DNA of 64,000 nucleotides from Muricoccus harenae (GTDB lineage: Bacteria; Pseudomonadota; Alphaproteobacteria; Acetobacterales; Acetobacteraceae): positions 28,368 to 92,367 of the forward strand of contig NZ_WWDL01000026.1 in NCBI RefSeq assembly GCF_009848505.1, given 5' to 3'. Of this stretch, positions 1-8,163 are shown piece by piece (the stretch's first letter is position 1; each line of letters begins with the position of its first letter). The notes beneath the pieces are model-generated. The model ran no database searches and was not told the origin of the DNA. It worked only from the letters and a program-made list of their open reading frames with translations. The position numbers were made by a program, and so were the translations under genes.

Positions 1-132
1 AGGCTACGCTTAACATGGCTCGGCCAACCTCGCATCTGCGGCCGGTGGCGGGATTCACGACGCCGCCGATCCCTCCTAGGCTCCGCGCACGGCCCGCCTT
101 GATCCGCGTGCCGAGAGGAGCGATGCGCCGCG

Positions 133-1731
133 ATGACCGATCCGAATGCCATTCGACAATCTGCGCTGGACTGGATCGCGCGGAACGAACCCCGCCTCTC
201 CGCCTTCAATGAGCGCATCTGGGAGTATGCCGAGCCGGCCTGGCGCGAATACCGCTCCCTCCAAGCCTATGCCGAGATCTTGCGGGAAGAGGGCTTCACG
301 GTGGAGGAGGGCTCGGGCGGCATGCCCACGGCCTTCGCCGCGCGCTGGGGCAAGGGCGGGCCTGTCCTGGCAGGCTTCTCGGAATATGACGCGGTGCCCG
401 GCAACTCGCAGCAGGTCGTGCCGTACCAGGCGCCGCGCGCGGGGCTGCATCCTTATGCTGCCGGGCACACGGACCCGCATTCGGTGCTCGGCACCGCCTC
501 CCTCACCGCCTTCCTCGCCACCAAGGCTGCCTTCGAGCAGCACGGCGTCAGCGCCACGCTGAAGCTGTTCGGCGAGCCGGCGGAAAAGGTCTGCGGCTCC
601 AAGCCCATCCACGCCGCCAAGGGCTATTTCGATGGGCTCGATGCCGCTGTGGTGTGGCACCCCTGGCCGAGCAACACCGTCACCGGCGACATCCATTTCG
701 GCGCCTATTGGAGCGCCGTGATTACCTTCGAGGCGGACAACCCGGAGAACTGGGTCGATCCCTCCCTCATGCCCACCCAGGCAGCCCATGCCGTGGCCCG
801 CGCACCGGGCACGCTGGACGCCATGTGCCTGATGTACACGACGACCAAGTACACGAAGGAGGCAATGTTCCCGCATAGCGGGTCCTGGACGCTGAACGAA
901 TTCGTCCTCGGCGATGCCGGCGCGACCTCGGACAACCTGCCCCCGCGCTTCAGCCAGATTCAGTATTCCTGGCGCTCCTCCTCTCTCGCGATCCAGGAGC
1001 AGATCTGGCGCGTTCTGGCGAACAACGCGAAGTCCGCCGCCATGGCGACGGGCTGCCGCGCCTTCGTGCGCTGGGTGACCAAAACACGCGTAGGCCTGCC
1101 CAATTCCGCACTGACGGAACTGACCTGGCAGAACCTCAAGGCGGTGGGCGCGCCGAGCTACAGCGAGGAGGCGCTCGCCTTCGGGCGGGAGATCCAGAAG
1201 AACCTGGGGCTGGAGCCGATGGAGAACCCCTTCATCGCGAGCGTGACGAAGCTCACCACCCCGGCGGAGAACGACGAGGGGCTGCGCCGTACCCTGGCCG
1301 GCTGGCAGACGCATCTCAGCGCTGACGACTATGTGGAATATTCCTGGCACTGCCCGACGGTCCGGCTGCTGGCCGCCCGCCCACGGCTGCGCCCCCCCTC
1401 CCCCGGCTATGCCTATCCGAACTGGGCCTACAACGCCCTCGGCGGCCTGCCCGCGGTGGTCGATCCGGGGATGTTCGTCGCGGGCAAGACTATGGCGCTG
1501 ACGCTGGTGGACCTCGCCACGAAGGCCGGTGCGCTGGATACCGTGCAGGCCGAGTTCCGCGAGCGCACGGGCGGCGGCGTCGGCGGCACGGAATGGGTCG
1601 GCCCGCTTCTGCCTGCGGATTTCGATCCGCCGGTCGACCTGCGCTGGCCGGAATACGTCTCCACCCCGCGCGGCGAGGAGTGGTGCTTCCCCACCCCGCA
1701 CAACGGCACGGGCGCCGGCGAGCCGATCTGA
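133..1731 (+). CDS. M20-family amidohydrolase (AbgB-like)
   Basis: The 532-residue product resembles the aminobenzoyl-glutamate hydrolase B branch of M20 metallopeptidases, which hydrolyse amide bonds of N-acylated amino acids and related compounds, usually in the cytoplasm. Seen: the SEYDAVPG segment (about residues 83-90), a probable metal-binding stretch AGHTDPHSVLG (110-120) with H112, D114 and H116, and FGEPAEK (146-152) supplying the usual Glu residues. The common HxCGHN motif is changed to HTDPHS, suggesting a distinct subfamily. No signal peptide is visible. The start at 133 follows a GAGAGGAG ribosome site about 12 nt upstream; an ATG at 123 is in another frame. It sits alone, codirectional with the small cytochrome downstream. 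The substrate cannot be told from sequence. Confidence 0.85.
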   Translation: MTDPNAIRQSALDWIARNEPRLSAFNERIWEYAEPAWREYRSLQAYAEILREEGFTVEEGSGGMPTAFAARWGKGGPVLAGFSEYDAVPGNSQQVVPYQAPRAGLHPYAAGHTDPHSVLGTASLTAFLATKAAFEQHGVSATLKLFGEPAEKVCGSKPIHAAKGYFDGLDAAVVWHPWPSNTVTGDIHFGAYWSAVITFEADNPENWVDPSLMPTQAAHAVARAPGTLDAMCLMYTTTKYTKEAMFPHSGSWTLNEFVLGDAGATSDNLPPRFSQIQYSWRSSSLAIQEQIWRVLANNAKSAAMATGCRAFVRWVTKTRVGLPNSALTELTWQNLKAVGAPSYSEEALAFGREIQKNLGLEPMENPFIASVTKLTTPAENDEGLRRTLAGWQTHLSADDYVEYSWHCPTVRLLAARPRLRPPSPGYAYPNWAYNALGGLPAVVDPGMFVAGKTMALTLVDLATKAGALDTVQAEFRERTGGGVGGTEWVGPLLPADFDPPVDLRWPEYVSTPRGEEWCFPTPHNGTGAGEPI

Positions 1732-1790
1732 CGCAACCCGCCCGGCGAACCTGCGTTCGCGGGGCGAGTGCAGCGCCAGGGAGGCCGCCG

Positions 1791-2240
1791 ATCCGCACCT
1801 TCCTGGCCCTTGCCGCCCTGCTCCTCGCCGCCTGCGACAGCGAGCCGCCCGCGCAGTTGCGTGTCACCGGCGGCGATGCCGAACGCGGGCGGGTGGTGGC
1901 GCTGAACCATGGCTGCGGCGCCTGTCACGTCATCCCCGGTGTCCGCGGCGCGGTTTCCTGGGCTGGGCCGCCGCTCAGCGAATGGGCGAGGCGCGGCTAT
2001 CTGGCCGGGCATCTGCCGAACTCGCCTGAGAACCTTGTCGCCTGGCTGCGCGATCCGCAGGCCATCGCACCCGGCAGCGCCATGCCGAATCTCGGCCTGA
2101 CCGAGGCCGAGGCCCGGGACACCGCGGCCTATCTCTTCACCCTAGGCGCCGAGCGGCTGCCCCCGGTGCCGGCCGGGCAGCCGATGGGGCCGAAGGAGGC
2201 CGGCCCCCGGGAGGAGCCGCGTATCCGCCCCCGCGCCTGA
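1791..2240 (+). CDS. Small lipoprotein c-type cytochrome, apparent ATC start
   Basis: The 149-residue product is a mono-heme cytochrome c anchored as a lipoprotein. Reading from ATC gives a compact signal IRTFLALAALLLAAC with lipobox LAAC (Cys15), one heme motif CGACH at 42-46, and a candidate Met axial ligand in GSAMPNLG. No ATG, GTG or TTG precedes the signal in frame after the upstream stop, whereas AGGGAGG lies 6 nt before the ATC. The open frame does continue upstream, but that part is the out-of-frame 3' end of the amidohydrolase. The gene converges on the ACIII-caa3 operon, ending 4 bp from the stop of its last gene, so a role as electron carrier to that oxidase is plausible but inferred. 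Confidence 0.75.
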   Translation: MRTFLALAALLLAACDSEPPAQLRVTGGDAERGRVVALNHGCGACHVIPGVRGAVSWAGPPLSEWARRGYLAGHLPNSPENLVAWLRDPQAIAPGSAMPNLGLTEAEARDTAAYLFTLGAERLPPVPAGQPMGPKEAGPREEPRIRPRA

Positions 2241-2244
2241 TCCG

Positions 2245-2598
2245 CTACCAGCAGGCCGGCAGCACCAGGGCCGGCGCCGCCTCGAACAGCACCGCGAAGG
2301 CCGCGAAGACGCAGGCCGCCGCCCCGAACCAGCGGGTGAAGTCCGGCTCCGCCTGCCCGCCTTCCGTCACCGTCCCTCCTGGCCGCGCGAGGCGGAACAG
2401 GAGGAACAGCACCGCCAGGGCGAGAATCGTCAGGACCACGACGAGGGTGGCAACCCAGGGGAGGCCGAACAGCGTCGCATCCTGCATCCCGCGCTCGCAG
2501 GCAAAGCCGTGGACGGCATAGATCCCGCCGAAATGCGCGCCCCAGACCGCCAGCCCGGCCGCAGGCCAGAGCACCGCCCGTGCGGCAGAGGCGGCCAT
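2245..2598 (-). CDS. Small three-helix membrane protein at the end of the oxidase operon
   Basis: The product is 117 residues with three likely membrane helices (about 8-33, 47-70 and 88-115). I do not recognise the family with confidence. It starts 5 bp after the stop of the fused oxidase subunit I-III gene and shares its strand, so it is almost certainly cotranscribed. Size, topology and place suggest an accessory or subunit IV-like part of the caa3 oxidase; that is inference. A longer open frame reaching to 3141 exists, but its extra N-terminal part is only a shadow of the oxidase gene. Confidence 0.7.
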   Translation of the reverse strand: MAASAARAVLWPAAGLAVWGAHFGGIYAVHGFACERGMQDATLFGLPWVATLVVVLTILALAVLFLLFRLARPGGTVTEGGQAEPDFTRWFGAAACVFAAFAVLFEAAPALVLPACW

Positions 2599-2603
2599 TT
2601 CCG

Positions 2604-5114
2604 TCACAGCAGCCGCGGGAAGCCGTGCAGCAGCACGATTCCCACCGCCCCCTGGCCGGCCACGTAGAGCCAGAACAGCATCGTGTTGTCGAAGGTCAGC
2701 CGCCGCGTGCCGTCGACCATCCCCGCCCAGGACCGTGCCTGGGTGTAGAGCGCCATGATGACCGCGACCGCGACGATCGCGCCGTGCCAGGCCAGCAGCG
2801 TGTAGGAAATGGCGGCATGGGTATGCTGCCCCGGCCGCTGCCCCGAGCCGAGAAGCGCGGAGAGATCTGCGCCATACCCCGCCAGCAGAAGCAGCAGCGC
2901 CACGGGCATGGCCCAGGCAGGCAGCGCATCGCCCCGCCGCAAGGCACGGCCCGCAAGCAGCATCGTCCCGGCAGCCAGCGCGTAGAGCAGCAGCGCCAGG
3001 CCACCCCGCTCCAGCAGCGGCAAGCCCATTCCGGCCGGGGGCCACATTCCGTCGCCATTCACCAGCCACAGGAAGAGATAGCTGCCGATGAGGCAGGCGT
3101 AGCAGGAGCCCATCACCAGCATCAGCCCCACCATCACCCACCAGGAGGTCGAGATGGGGCCCGTCACATAGGTGGGCAGCACGATACCGCCGCCGATATC
3201 GCCGCGCCCTTCGCCGATTGGACCGAAATCCGTGGCGGTCCAGAGCCAGTAGAGGAAGGCACCCAGGGCCAGCACCGCGAATGCAATGGCCGGCACCACC
3301 AGCTCCACTGTCAGCACCAGGAAGAAGCCCGCCGTGCCGATGGCGGCGACAATATGCGACCAGCTCGGCCCCGGCAGCACGGCGACATATTGGGGGATGC
3401 CCTCGGCGGGGCTGACCACGAGCCCCTCGCGCAGCCCGGTGATGGTGCGGGGCAGGTAATGTCCACCCGCTTCCACCTCCGCCGCCAGGCCAGGCTTCCG
3501 CCAGAGCGGGTAGCGGCTATCCACCGCGGCCAGGCTGCGTGGCCCGTAATTCTCGTTCGGCAGCCATTCCAGCGTGCCGGCATCCCAGAGATTGCCGCTA
3601 CCGCCGCTCATCCGGAAATTGCGCGCAATGTCGATGAAGAGCAGCACGCCGCCCGCCAGCACCACCAATGCCCCGATGGTGGAAAGCGCGTTCCAGACCT
3701 CCAGCCCCATCCCGGCGGGATAGGTGTAGATGCGCCGCGGCATTCCCATGAATCCCGAGATGTGCATCGGGAAGAAGGTGAGGTTCACGCCGAGGAAGAG
3801 CAGCCAGAACACCCATTTTCCAAGCCGCTCCGACAGCGGCGTGCCGATGGCGGGCGCCCAGTAGTAGAGCGCCGCGAGCACCGGGAAGACCATGCCGCCG
3901 ATCAGCACGTAATGCAGATGCGCAACGATGAAGTAGGTGTCATGCGCCTGCCAGTCGAAGGGCGTGACAGAAACCATCACCCCCGTCAGCCCACCCAGGG
4001 TGAAGATGAAGATGAAGCCGAGGACGAAGAGCGTCGGCGTCGCGATGCGCACCTTCTTCCCCGAGGCGAAGGTCGCGATCCAGGCGAAGACCTGAATCCC
4101 CGACGGAACGGAAACCGCAAACCCTGCCGATGCGAAGAAGGACAGGCTCAGCCCCGGAATTCCCGTGGTGTACATGTGGTGCACCCAGAGGCCGAAGGAC
4201 AGAAAGGCCGTCCCCACCAGCGCCAGCACCACCAGCGAATGCCCGATCAGCCGCGCGCGTGCCATGGCCGGCACGATCATGGAGACCATGCCCGCCGCCG
4301 GCAGGAAGATGATGTAGACCTCCGGATGCCCGAAGAACCAGAACAGGTGCTGCCAGAGCAACGGATCGCCGCCGCGCTCCGGGATGAAGAAGGGCCAGTC
4401 GAAGGCGCGCTCCAGCTCCAGCAGCGTGGAGGCGATGATGACGGCGGGGAAGGCAAAGATCACCATCCCCGCAAAGACCAGCATCGCCCAGGCGAAGACC
4501 GGCATCCGCCCCAGCGTCATGCCCGGGGCGCGGCAACGCAGGATGCCCGTCATCAACTCGATCGCGCCGGCGATTGCGCTGATCTCGATGAAGCCGATGC
4601 CCAGCAGATACATGTCCGTGTTGACGCCCGGCGAGGCTGCCTTGCCCGTCAGGGGCGGATACATGAACCAGCCACCGTCCGGGGCCGCGCCGAAGAACAG
4701 CGATGCGAAGAAGGCCGATCCACCGATCAGGTAGATCCAGTAGGCATAGGCGCCAAGGCGCGGCGTCGGCATCTCCCGCGCGCCCAGCATGGCCGGCAGC
4801 AGCGTGATCCCCACCGCCTCCACCACCGGCACGGCGAAGAGGAACATCATCACCACGCCATGGGTGGTGAAGACCTGGTTGTAGGTGTCCGCGCTCAGGA
4901 TGTTCATCCCGGGCACGGCAAGCTGCAGGCGGATCAGCACGCCCAGCAGCCCGGCCAGGAACAGGAACATCAGTGCCGTGGCCAGGAAAAGCGGGCCAAT
5001 CAGGTTGTTGTTGATCTCGGTGATGACCGAAATGCCGCGCGGGAAGGCCCAGGCATGCTCAAGCCGCCCCAACTCCTCCGGCGGGCGCGGCAGCGGATTC
5101 GGCAGATCGCTCAA
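2604..5114 (-). CDS. ctaD: caa3-type cytochrome c oxidase, fused subunits I and III
   Basis: The 836-residue polypeptide carries a full heme-copper oxidase subunit I (about 1-540) followed by a linker and a subunit III domain (about 640-836). It reduces O2 to water in the cytoplasmic membrane and pumps protons. Seen: heme a ligand region FTTHGVV (H85), HPEVY (263-267) with the CuB His, the D-channel Glu265 and the cross-linked Tyr267, H312-H313, and HDTYFIVAHLH (391-401) with heme ligands. The position of the K-channel lysine reads Gln (VPSGIQVFAW, 336-345). The start overlaps the coxB stop by 4 bp. Fused I-III subunits are known in oxidases linked to ACIII, which fits the genes upstream. Confidence 0.95.
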   Translation of the reverse strand: MSDLPNPLPRPPEELGRLEHAWAFPRGISVITEINNNLIGPLFLATALMFLFLAGLLGVLIRLQLAVPGMNILSADTYNQVFTTHGVVMMFLFAVPVVEAVGITLLPAMLGAREMPTPRLGAYAYWIYLIGGSAFFASLFFGAAPDGGWFMYPPLTGKAASPGVNTDMYLLGIGFIEISAIAGAIELMTGILRCRAPGMTLGRMPVFAWAMLVFAGMVIFAFPAVIIASTLLELERAFDWPFFIPERGGDPLLWQHLFWFFGHPEVYIIFLPAAGMVSMIVPAMARARLIGHSLVVLALVGTAFLSFGLWVHHMYTTGIPGLSLSFFASAGFAVSVPSGIQVFAWIATFASGKKVRIATPTLFVLGFIFIFTLGGLTGVMVSVTPFDWQAHDTYFIVAHLHYVLIGGMVFPVLAALYYWAPAIGTPLSERLGKWVFWLLFLGVNLTFFPMHISGFMGMPRRIYTYPAGMGLEVWNALSTIGALVVLAGGVLLFIDIARNFRMSGGSGNLWDAGTLEWLPNENYGPRSLAAVDSRYPLWRKPGLAAEVEAGGHYLPRTITGLREGLVVSPAEGIPQYVAVLPGPSWSHIVAAIGTAGFFLVLTVELVVPAIAFAVLALGAFLYWLWTATDFGPIGEGRGDIGGGIVLPTYVTGPISTSWWVMVGLMLVMGSCYACLIGSYLFLWLVNGDGMWPPAGMGLPLLERGGLALLLYALAAGTMLLAGRALRRGDALPAWAMPVALLLLLAGYGADLSALLGSGQRPGQHTHAAISYTLLAWHGAIVAVAVIMALYTQARSWAGMVDGTRRLTFDNTMLFWLYVAGQGAVGIVLLHGFPRLL

Positions 5115-6079
5115 CGCAGCGATTCCAGCCAGGAAGCGAGAGCGAGGAGATCGGAGCCCTCGAGGGCACGGGCATAGGCGGGCATGGCGTTCCCGGGCTT
5201 GATGTCCTGCGGCGCCGCGATCCAGCCCGCCAGATTGCCGCGGGTATTCGGGAGTGCCCCGCCCGCGAGGGTGGGGCGCGAGCCGACGCGCGACAGATCG
5301 GGCGCGATCCGCGCCGCCCAGGGCGTGCCGCGCACCGCGTGGCAGGCACCGCAGCCGGCCTCGCCGAAAACCTGCATGCCGCGACGGTGCTCATCCGTCT
5401 GCGGCTCGGGGACAGGGGCGCGCTGGCGGGTGATCCAGGCTTCGAACTCGGCGGGTTCCTGCACCACCACGTCGAAGGCCATCAGCGTGTGCTGCTGGCC
5501 GCAGAACTCGGTGCACTGGCCGCGCAGCACGCCGGCACGGTCGGCGCGCAGGCGCTGGCGGTTCACGCGGCCGGGGATCATGTCCAGCTTGCCGTGCAGG
5601 TTTGGCACCCAGACCGAATGGATCACATCGGCCGAGGTGAGATGCAGTTCCACCTCCCGCCCGACCGGCAGATGCAGCGCATTGGCGGTGACGGCACCCT
5701 CCCCCAGGTCGGGGTAGCGCACCTCCCACCAATACTGCCGTCCGATGATCTCCACGCGGAGCGGCGCCTCGGACATGGGTTGCGTCAAAGCGCGTGACAC
5801 GCCGAGGGAATAGGCCAGCAGCGCGGTCAGCACGGTCACCGGAAAGACGATCCCCATGCCGACGAGGAAGCGCCGCGATCCCATGCTCCGTCGCAGCGAT
5901 CCCGGCGCCAGGATGGCAAGGGCCAGGAAGCCCATGGTGAGCACGAAGATCGCCGCACCGCCCCAGAACAGCACATGGGTCAGATCCGCGATCCGCTCCG
6001 CCTGGATGCCCCAGGGATCGAGCGGCGTCTGCGCCCCCGAACAGCCGGCGAGAGCAAGAAGCGGAAGAAATCGCCTCAC
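5111..6079 (-). CDS. coxB: caa3-type cytochrome c oxidase subunit II with fused cytochrome c
   Basis: A 322-residue lipoprotein subunit II: lipobox at Cys13 (LLALAGC), two membrane helices (about 34-58 and 70-94), a cupredoxin domain with all CuA ligands visible (H154, C189, E191, C193, H197, M200), then a C-terminal cytochrome c domain with CGACH at 243-247. It takes electrons from the ACIII cytochromes and passes them through CuA to subunit I. The chosen start is GTG at 6079, whose GTGA overlaps the ctaG stop by 4 bp; this places the lipobox correctly. A longer frame upstream only shadows ctaG. The next gene, the fused I-III subunit, overlaps by 4 bp. Confidence 0.94.
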   Translation of the reverse strand: MRRFLPLLALAGCSGAQTPLDPWGIQAERIADLTHVLFWGGAAIFVLTMGFLALAILAPGSLRRSMGSRRFLVGMGIVFPVTVLTALLAYSLGVSRALTQPMSEAPLRVEIIGRQYWWEVRYPDLGEGAVTANALHLPVGREVELHLTSADVIHSVWVPNLHGKLDMIPGRVNRQRLRADRAGVLRGQCTEFCGQQHTLMAFDVVVQEPAEFEAWITRQRAPVPEPQTDEHRRGMQVFGEAGCGACHAVRGTPWAARIAPDLSRVGSRPTLAGGALPNTRGNLAGWIAAPQDIKPGNAMPAYARALEGSDLLALASWLESLR

Positions 6080-6798
6080 GCCGCGCGATGATCCGGCGCG
6101 GAACGCAGGGCGCGGGAGAGCGCCCAGAGGGCAAGTCCCGCGAAGACCACCCCGCCCGGCACCCACATCAGCAGCCCGCCAAGCTGCTGGTCCTCCAGCG
6201 GCGTCAGCCCCCAGGGCAGGGTCGTCGCCGCATGCGGCGCGAAGAGCGGGCGTGGCGCGAAGGTCAAGAAGGCGCCGAGCGCGCCCATTTGCGCCGCCGT
6301 GGCCAGGCCCGAGAGCAGCGCCGCATCGGCCCGCGTCGCGCGCTGCACGCCATGCCAGAACCAGGCAGCCGTGCCGAGCAGCGAGGCATGCATCGCCCAC
6401 CAAGCGGCATCGGAGACAAAGGTGAGCGCATAGGGCGCAGGCAGGTGCCAGAGCCACAGCACCACGGCGAAGATGATGGCCGAGAGGGCCAGTTCCCCCG
6501 GCGCCGCAATGTGGGCGCGGAAGCCCACCGCCAACAGCGGCGCCGCCAGCAGCATCACCAGCAGATGCTGCCCCACCCGTACGGAGAAGAGCGCGACCGC
6601 CAGGCTGCAGAGCGGCGTGAGCAGCGCCGCGGCCAGCACCGTCCAGCCTGCAAGGAAGAGACGGCGCTCGCTGGCCAATGCCCAGCCGAGGCCCAGCCCG
6701 GCCAGCAGCACGCCGATGAGCAGCGGATCGAGCGTCCAGGCGAGCTCGCCTGGCCGGGGCGGCAGGCCGCAGAAGGGCACCACATCCGTCCTGATCAC
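6076..6798 (-). CDS. ctaG: CtaG-type cytochrome c oxidase assembly protein
   Basis: A 240-residue polytopic membrane protein of the caa3-CtaG family, which helps assemble the copper/heme oxidase. Seen: about six to seven hydrophobic helices, the VGQHLLVMLLAAPLLA stretch near 75-90, and WLWHLPAPYALTF near 117-130, with the histidines typical of the family. It lies 34 bp after actF and overlaps coxB by 4 bp, so it sits between the ACIII and oxidase modules in one operon. The ORF starts at an ATG directly downstream of GGAGGG. This family differs from the Cox11-type CtaG of other alphaproteobacteria. Confidence 0.87.
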   Translation of the reverse strand: MIRTDVVPFCGLPPRPGELAWTLDPLLIGVLLAGLGLGWALASERRLFLAGWTVLAAALLTPLCSLAVALFSVRVGQHLLVMLLAAPLLAVGFRAHIAAPGELALSAIIFAVVLWLWHLPAPYALTFVSDAAWWAMHASLLGTAAWFWHGVQRATRADAALLSGLATAAQMGALGAFLTFAPRPLFAPHAATTLPWGLTPLEDQQLGGLLMWVPGGVVFAGLALWALSRALRSAPDHRAA

Positions 6799-6832
6799 GC
6801 GCTCCGCCCTCCTCTCGCTGATACATGGACGA

Positions 6833-7753
6833 TCATACAGGATGCGCGCCGCCGCGCTTCGCCGCGCGCCAGCCCAGCAGGAGGAGAAAGCCCAAGAAAC
6901 CGATCACAATAGCGTCCACAATCGGGCTCGGTGCCCCCTGAGCGGCCCCAGGTGCGATTGGCGCATCCGGCCGCACCATCCACAGCAACAGCGCCGAGTG
7001 CTGCGCCAACAGCAACCCGCAGACCACGCGCATCCGCCATGGCCGCCATTGCGGCACGACGGCGAGGACGATCGCACCGAGCAGGGCGGGAACGACCAGA
7101 ATCGCCTTCAGCCAGAGCCATGGCCCTTCTTGCCGGCGCAGGTACCAGGCGGCCTCGGGCGGCAGGTCGGCCGCCCAGACCGTAATGAACTGCACGAACC
7201 AGAGCCAAAGCGTGAAGATGGCCAGAGTCAGCAGGGCACGCTCCACCCCGGTGCGGGCCTCCGGATCTTGCGGGCGTCCCTGGGCCAGCACGGCCAGAGA
7301 CAGGAAGGCCGCGGCGCCCCCTGTCAGCAGGGCGATGCCATGCAGGCTTCCCACCCAACCGGGATCACGGGAAAGGGCCCAGTCCTCGAATCCGATCGCA
7401 GCCGAGATCACCATCAGCAGCAGCGCCAACCCCGCCTTCCGCCGGCTGGCGGTGCGGATCAGCATCCGGCCGAGCACCGCCCAAAGCACCAGGATCACGG
7501 CACTCACCGCCTCGATGAGAAGCGCCCTCCCCTGCCCCGCCCAGGGATAGAGGCGCCCAGCCAGGAGCAGCAACGGCAGGGCCAGCAGGACCAAGGCGGG
7601 CATGGCCCGGCCTGCGGCAGAGAAGGCGGGCCGCAAGGGCTCCACCCAGAGCTCCCGCAGCAGGATGCCCGAGGACAGCACGGCCAGCGCCCCCGCACCC
7701 AAACTGGCCGTAAGAAGAAAGGCGAGCAGCCAGGCCTCGGCGAAGGCGGTCAT
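6833..7753 (-). CDS. actF: Alternative Complex III subunit ActF
   Basis: A 306-residue integral membrane protein with about eight to ten predicted helices and a very hydrophobic composition. By position after actE and before ctaG it is the ActF subunit of the quinol:cytochrome c oxidoreductase, which helps form the quinol-binding membrane part with ActC. The start ATG at 7753 overlaps the actE stop as ATGA; the longer open frame to 8158 reads through actE out of frame and was rejected. Shorter than many ActF proteins (often around 400 residues), which is worth noting. The call rests on synteny and topology more than on a residue motif. Confidence 0.82.
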   Translation of the reverse strand: MTAFAEAWLLAFLLTASLGAGALAVLSSGILLRELWVEPLRPAFSAAGRAMPALVLLALPLLLLAGRLYPWAGQGRALLIEAVSAVILVLWAVLGRMLIRTASRRKAGLALLLMVISAAIGFEDWALSRDPGWVGSLHGIALLTGGAAAFLSLAVLAQGRPQDPEARTGVERALLTLAIFTLWLWFVQFITVWAADLPPEAAWYLRRQEGPWLWLKAILVVPALLGAIVLAVVPQWRPWRMRVVCGLLLAQHSALLLWMVRPDAPIAPGAAQGAPSPIVDAIVIGFLGFLLLLGWRAAKRGGAHPV

Positions 7754-8163
7754 GGCGCGCCACGCATGAGCGCCTCCACATGCCGTGCCACGGCCCAGCG
7801 CTGGCGGGGATCGAGCCGGTCCGACAGCGGATGGGCGCCGAGGCGGTTCTCCGCGATTGCCGCCATGCTGCGCGCGGGATCGGCCGGCAGCGGCGCGATC
7901 GGCGGATGCCCGCGCGAAACGACCACCCCGTCTCCCAATCCGCGCGCCCCGTGACAGGGCGTGCAGTAGATACCGTAGCGCTCCGCCCCTTCGGCCAGCA
8001 GGGCGGCATCCACCGGCGGGCCCGGCGGCGCTAGGACCCGGGCCTGCGCCGCCGCGCCGCGCGGCACCGAGCCTTCGGGCGGCGGTGCCGGCGGCGGGGG
8101 CTTGGGGCTCTCCGGCCAGCCGTCGCATCCGGCCAGTAGGAGAAGGAGGACCAAGCATTTCAC
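7750..8163 (-). CDS. actE: Alternative Complex III mono-heme cytochrome lipoprotein ActE
   Basis: A 137-residue mono-heme cytochrome c with a lipoprotein signal (MKCLVLLLLLAGC, Cys13), a proline-rich spacer (20-50) and one heme motif CTPCH at 67-71 followed by GARGLGDG. It is the small ActE cytochrome that passes electrons from ActA/ActB toward the oxidase on the periplasmic face. GTG at 8163 is the start: it overlaps the actD stop by 4 bp and begins a proper signal sequence, while the longer frame to 8475 shadows actD. It overlaps actF by 4 bp. Confidence 0.9.
   Translation of the reverse strand: MKCLVLLLLLAGCDGWPESPKPPPPAPPPEGSVPRGAAAQARVLAPPGPPVDAALLAEGAERYGIYCTPCHGARGLGDGVVVSRGHPPIAPLPADPARSMAAIAENRLGAHPLSDRLDPRQRWAVARHVEALMRGAP

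Noticed and set aside
15..212. 65-residue frame at the left edge
   Set aside because: It overlaps the amidohydrolase start in another frame and has no family likeness; the first 132 bp show only the ribosome site of that gene.
76..1701. 541-residue minus-strand open frame
   Set aside because: Antisense to the amidohydrolase; composition of a shadow frame.
2580..5177. 865-residue plus-strand open frame
   Set aside because: It lies opposite the oxidase I-III gene, is rich in Arg/His/Gln/Pro and resembles no protein; a shadow caused by GC-rich third positions.
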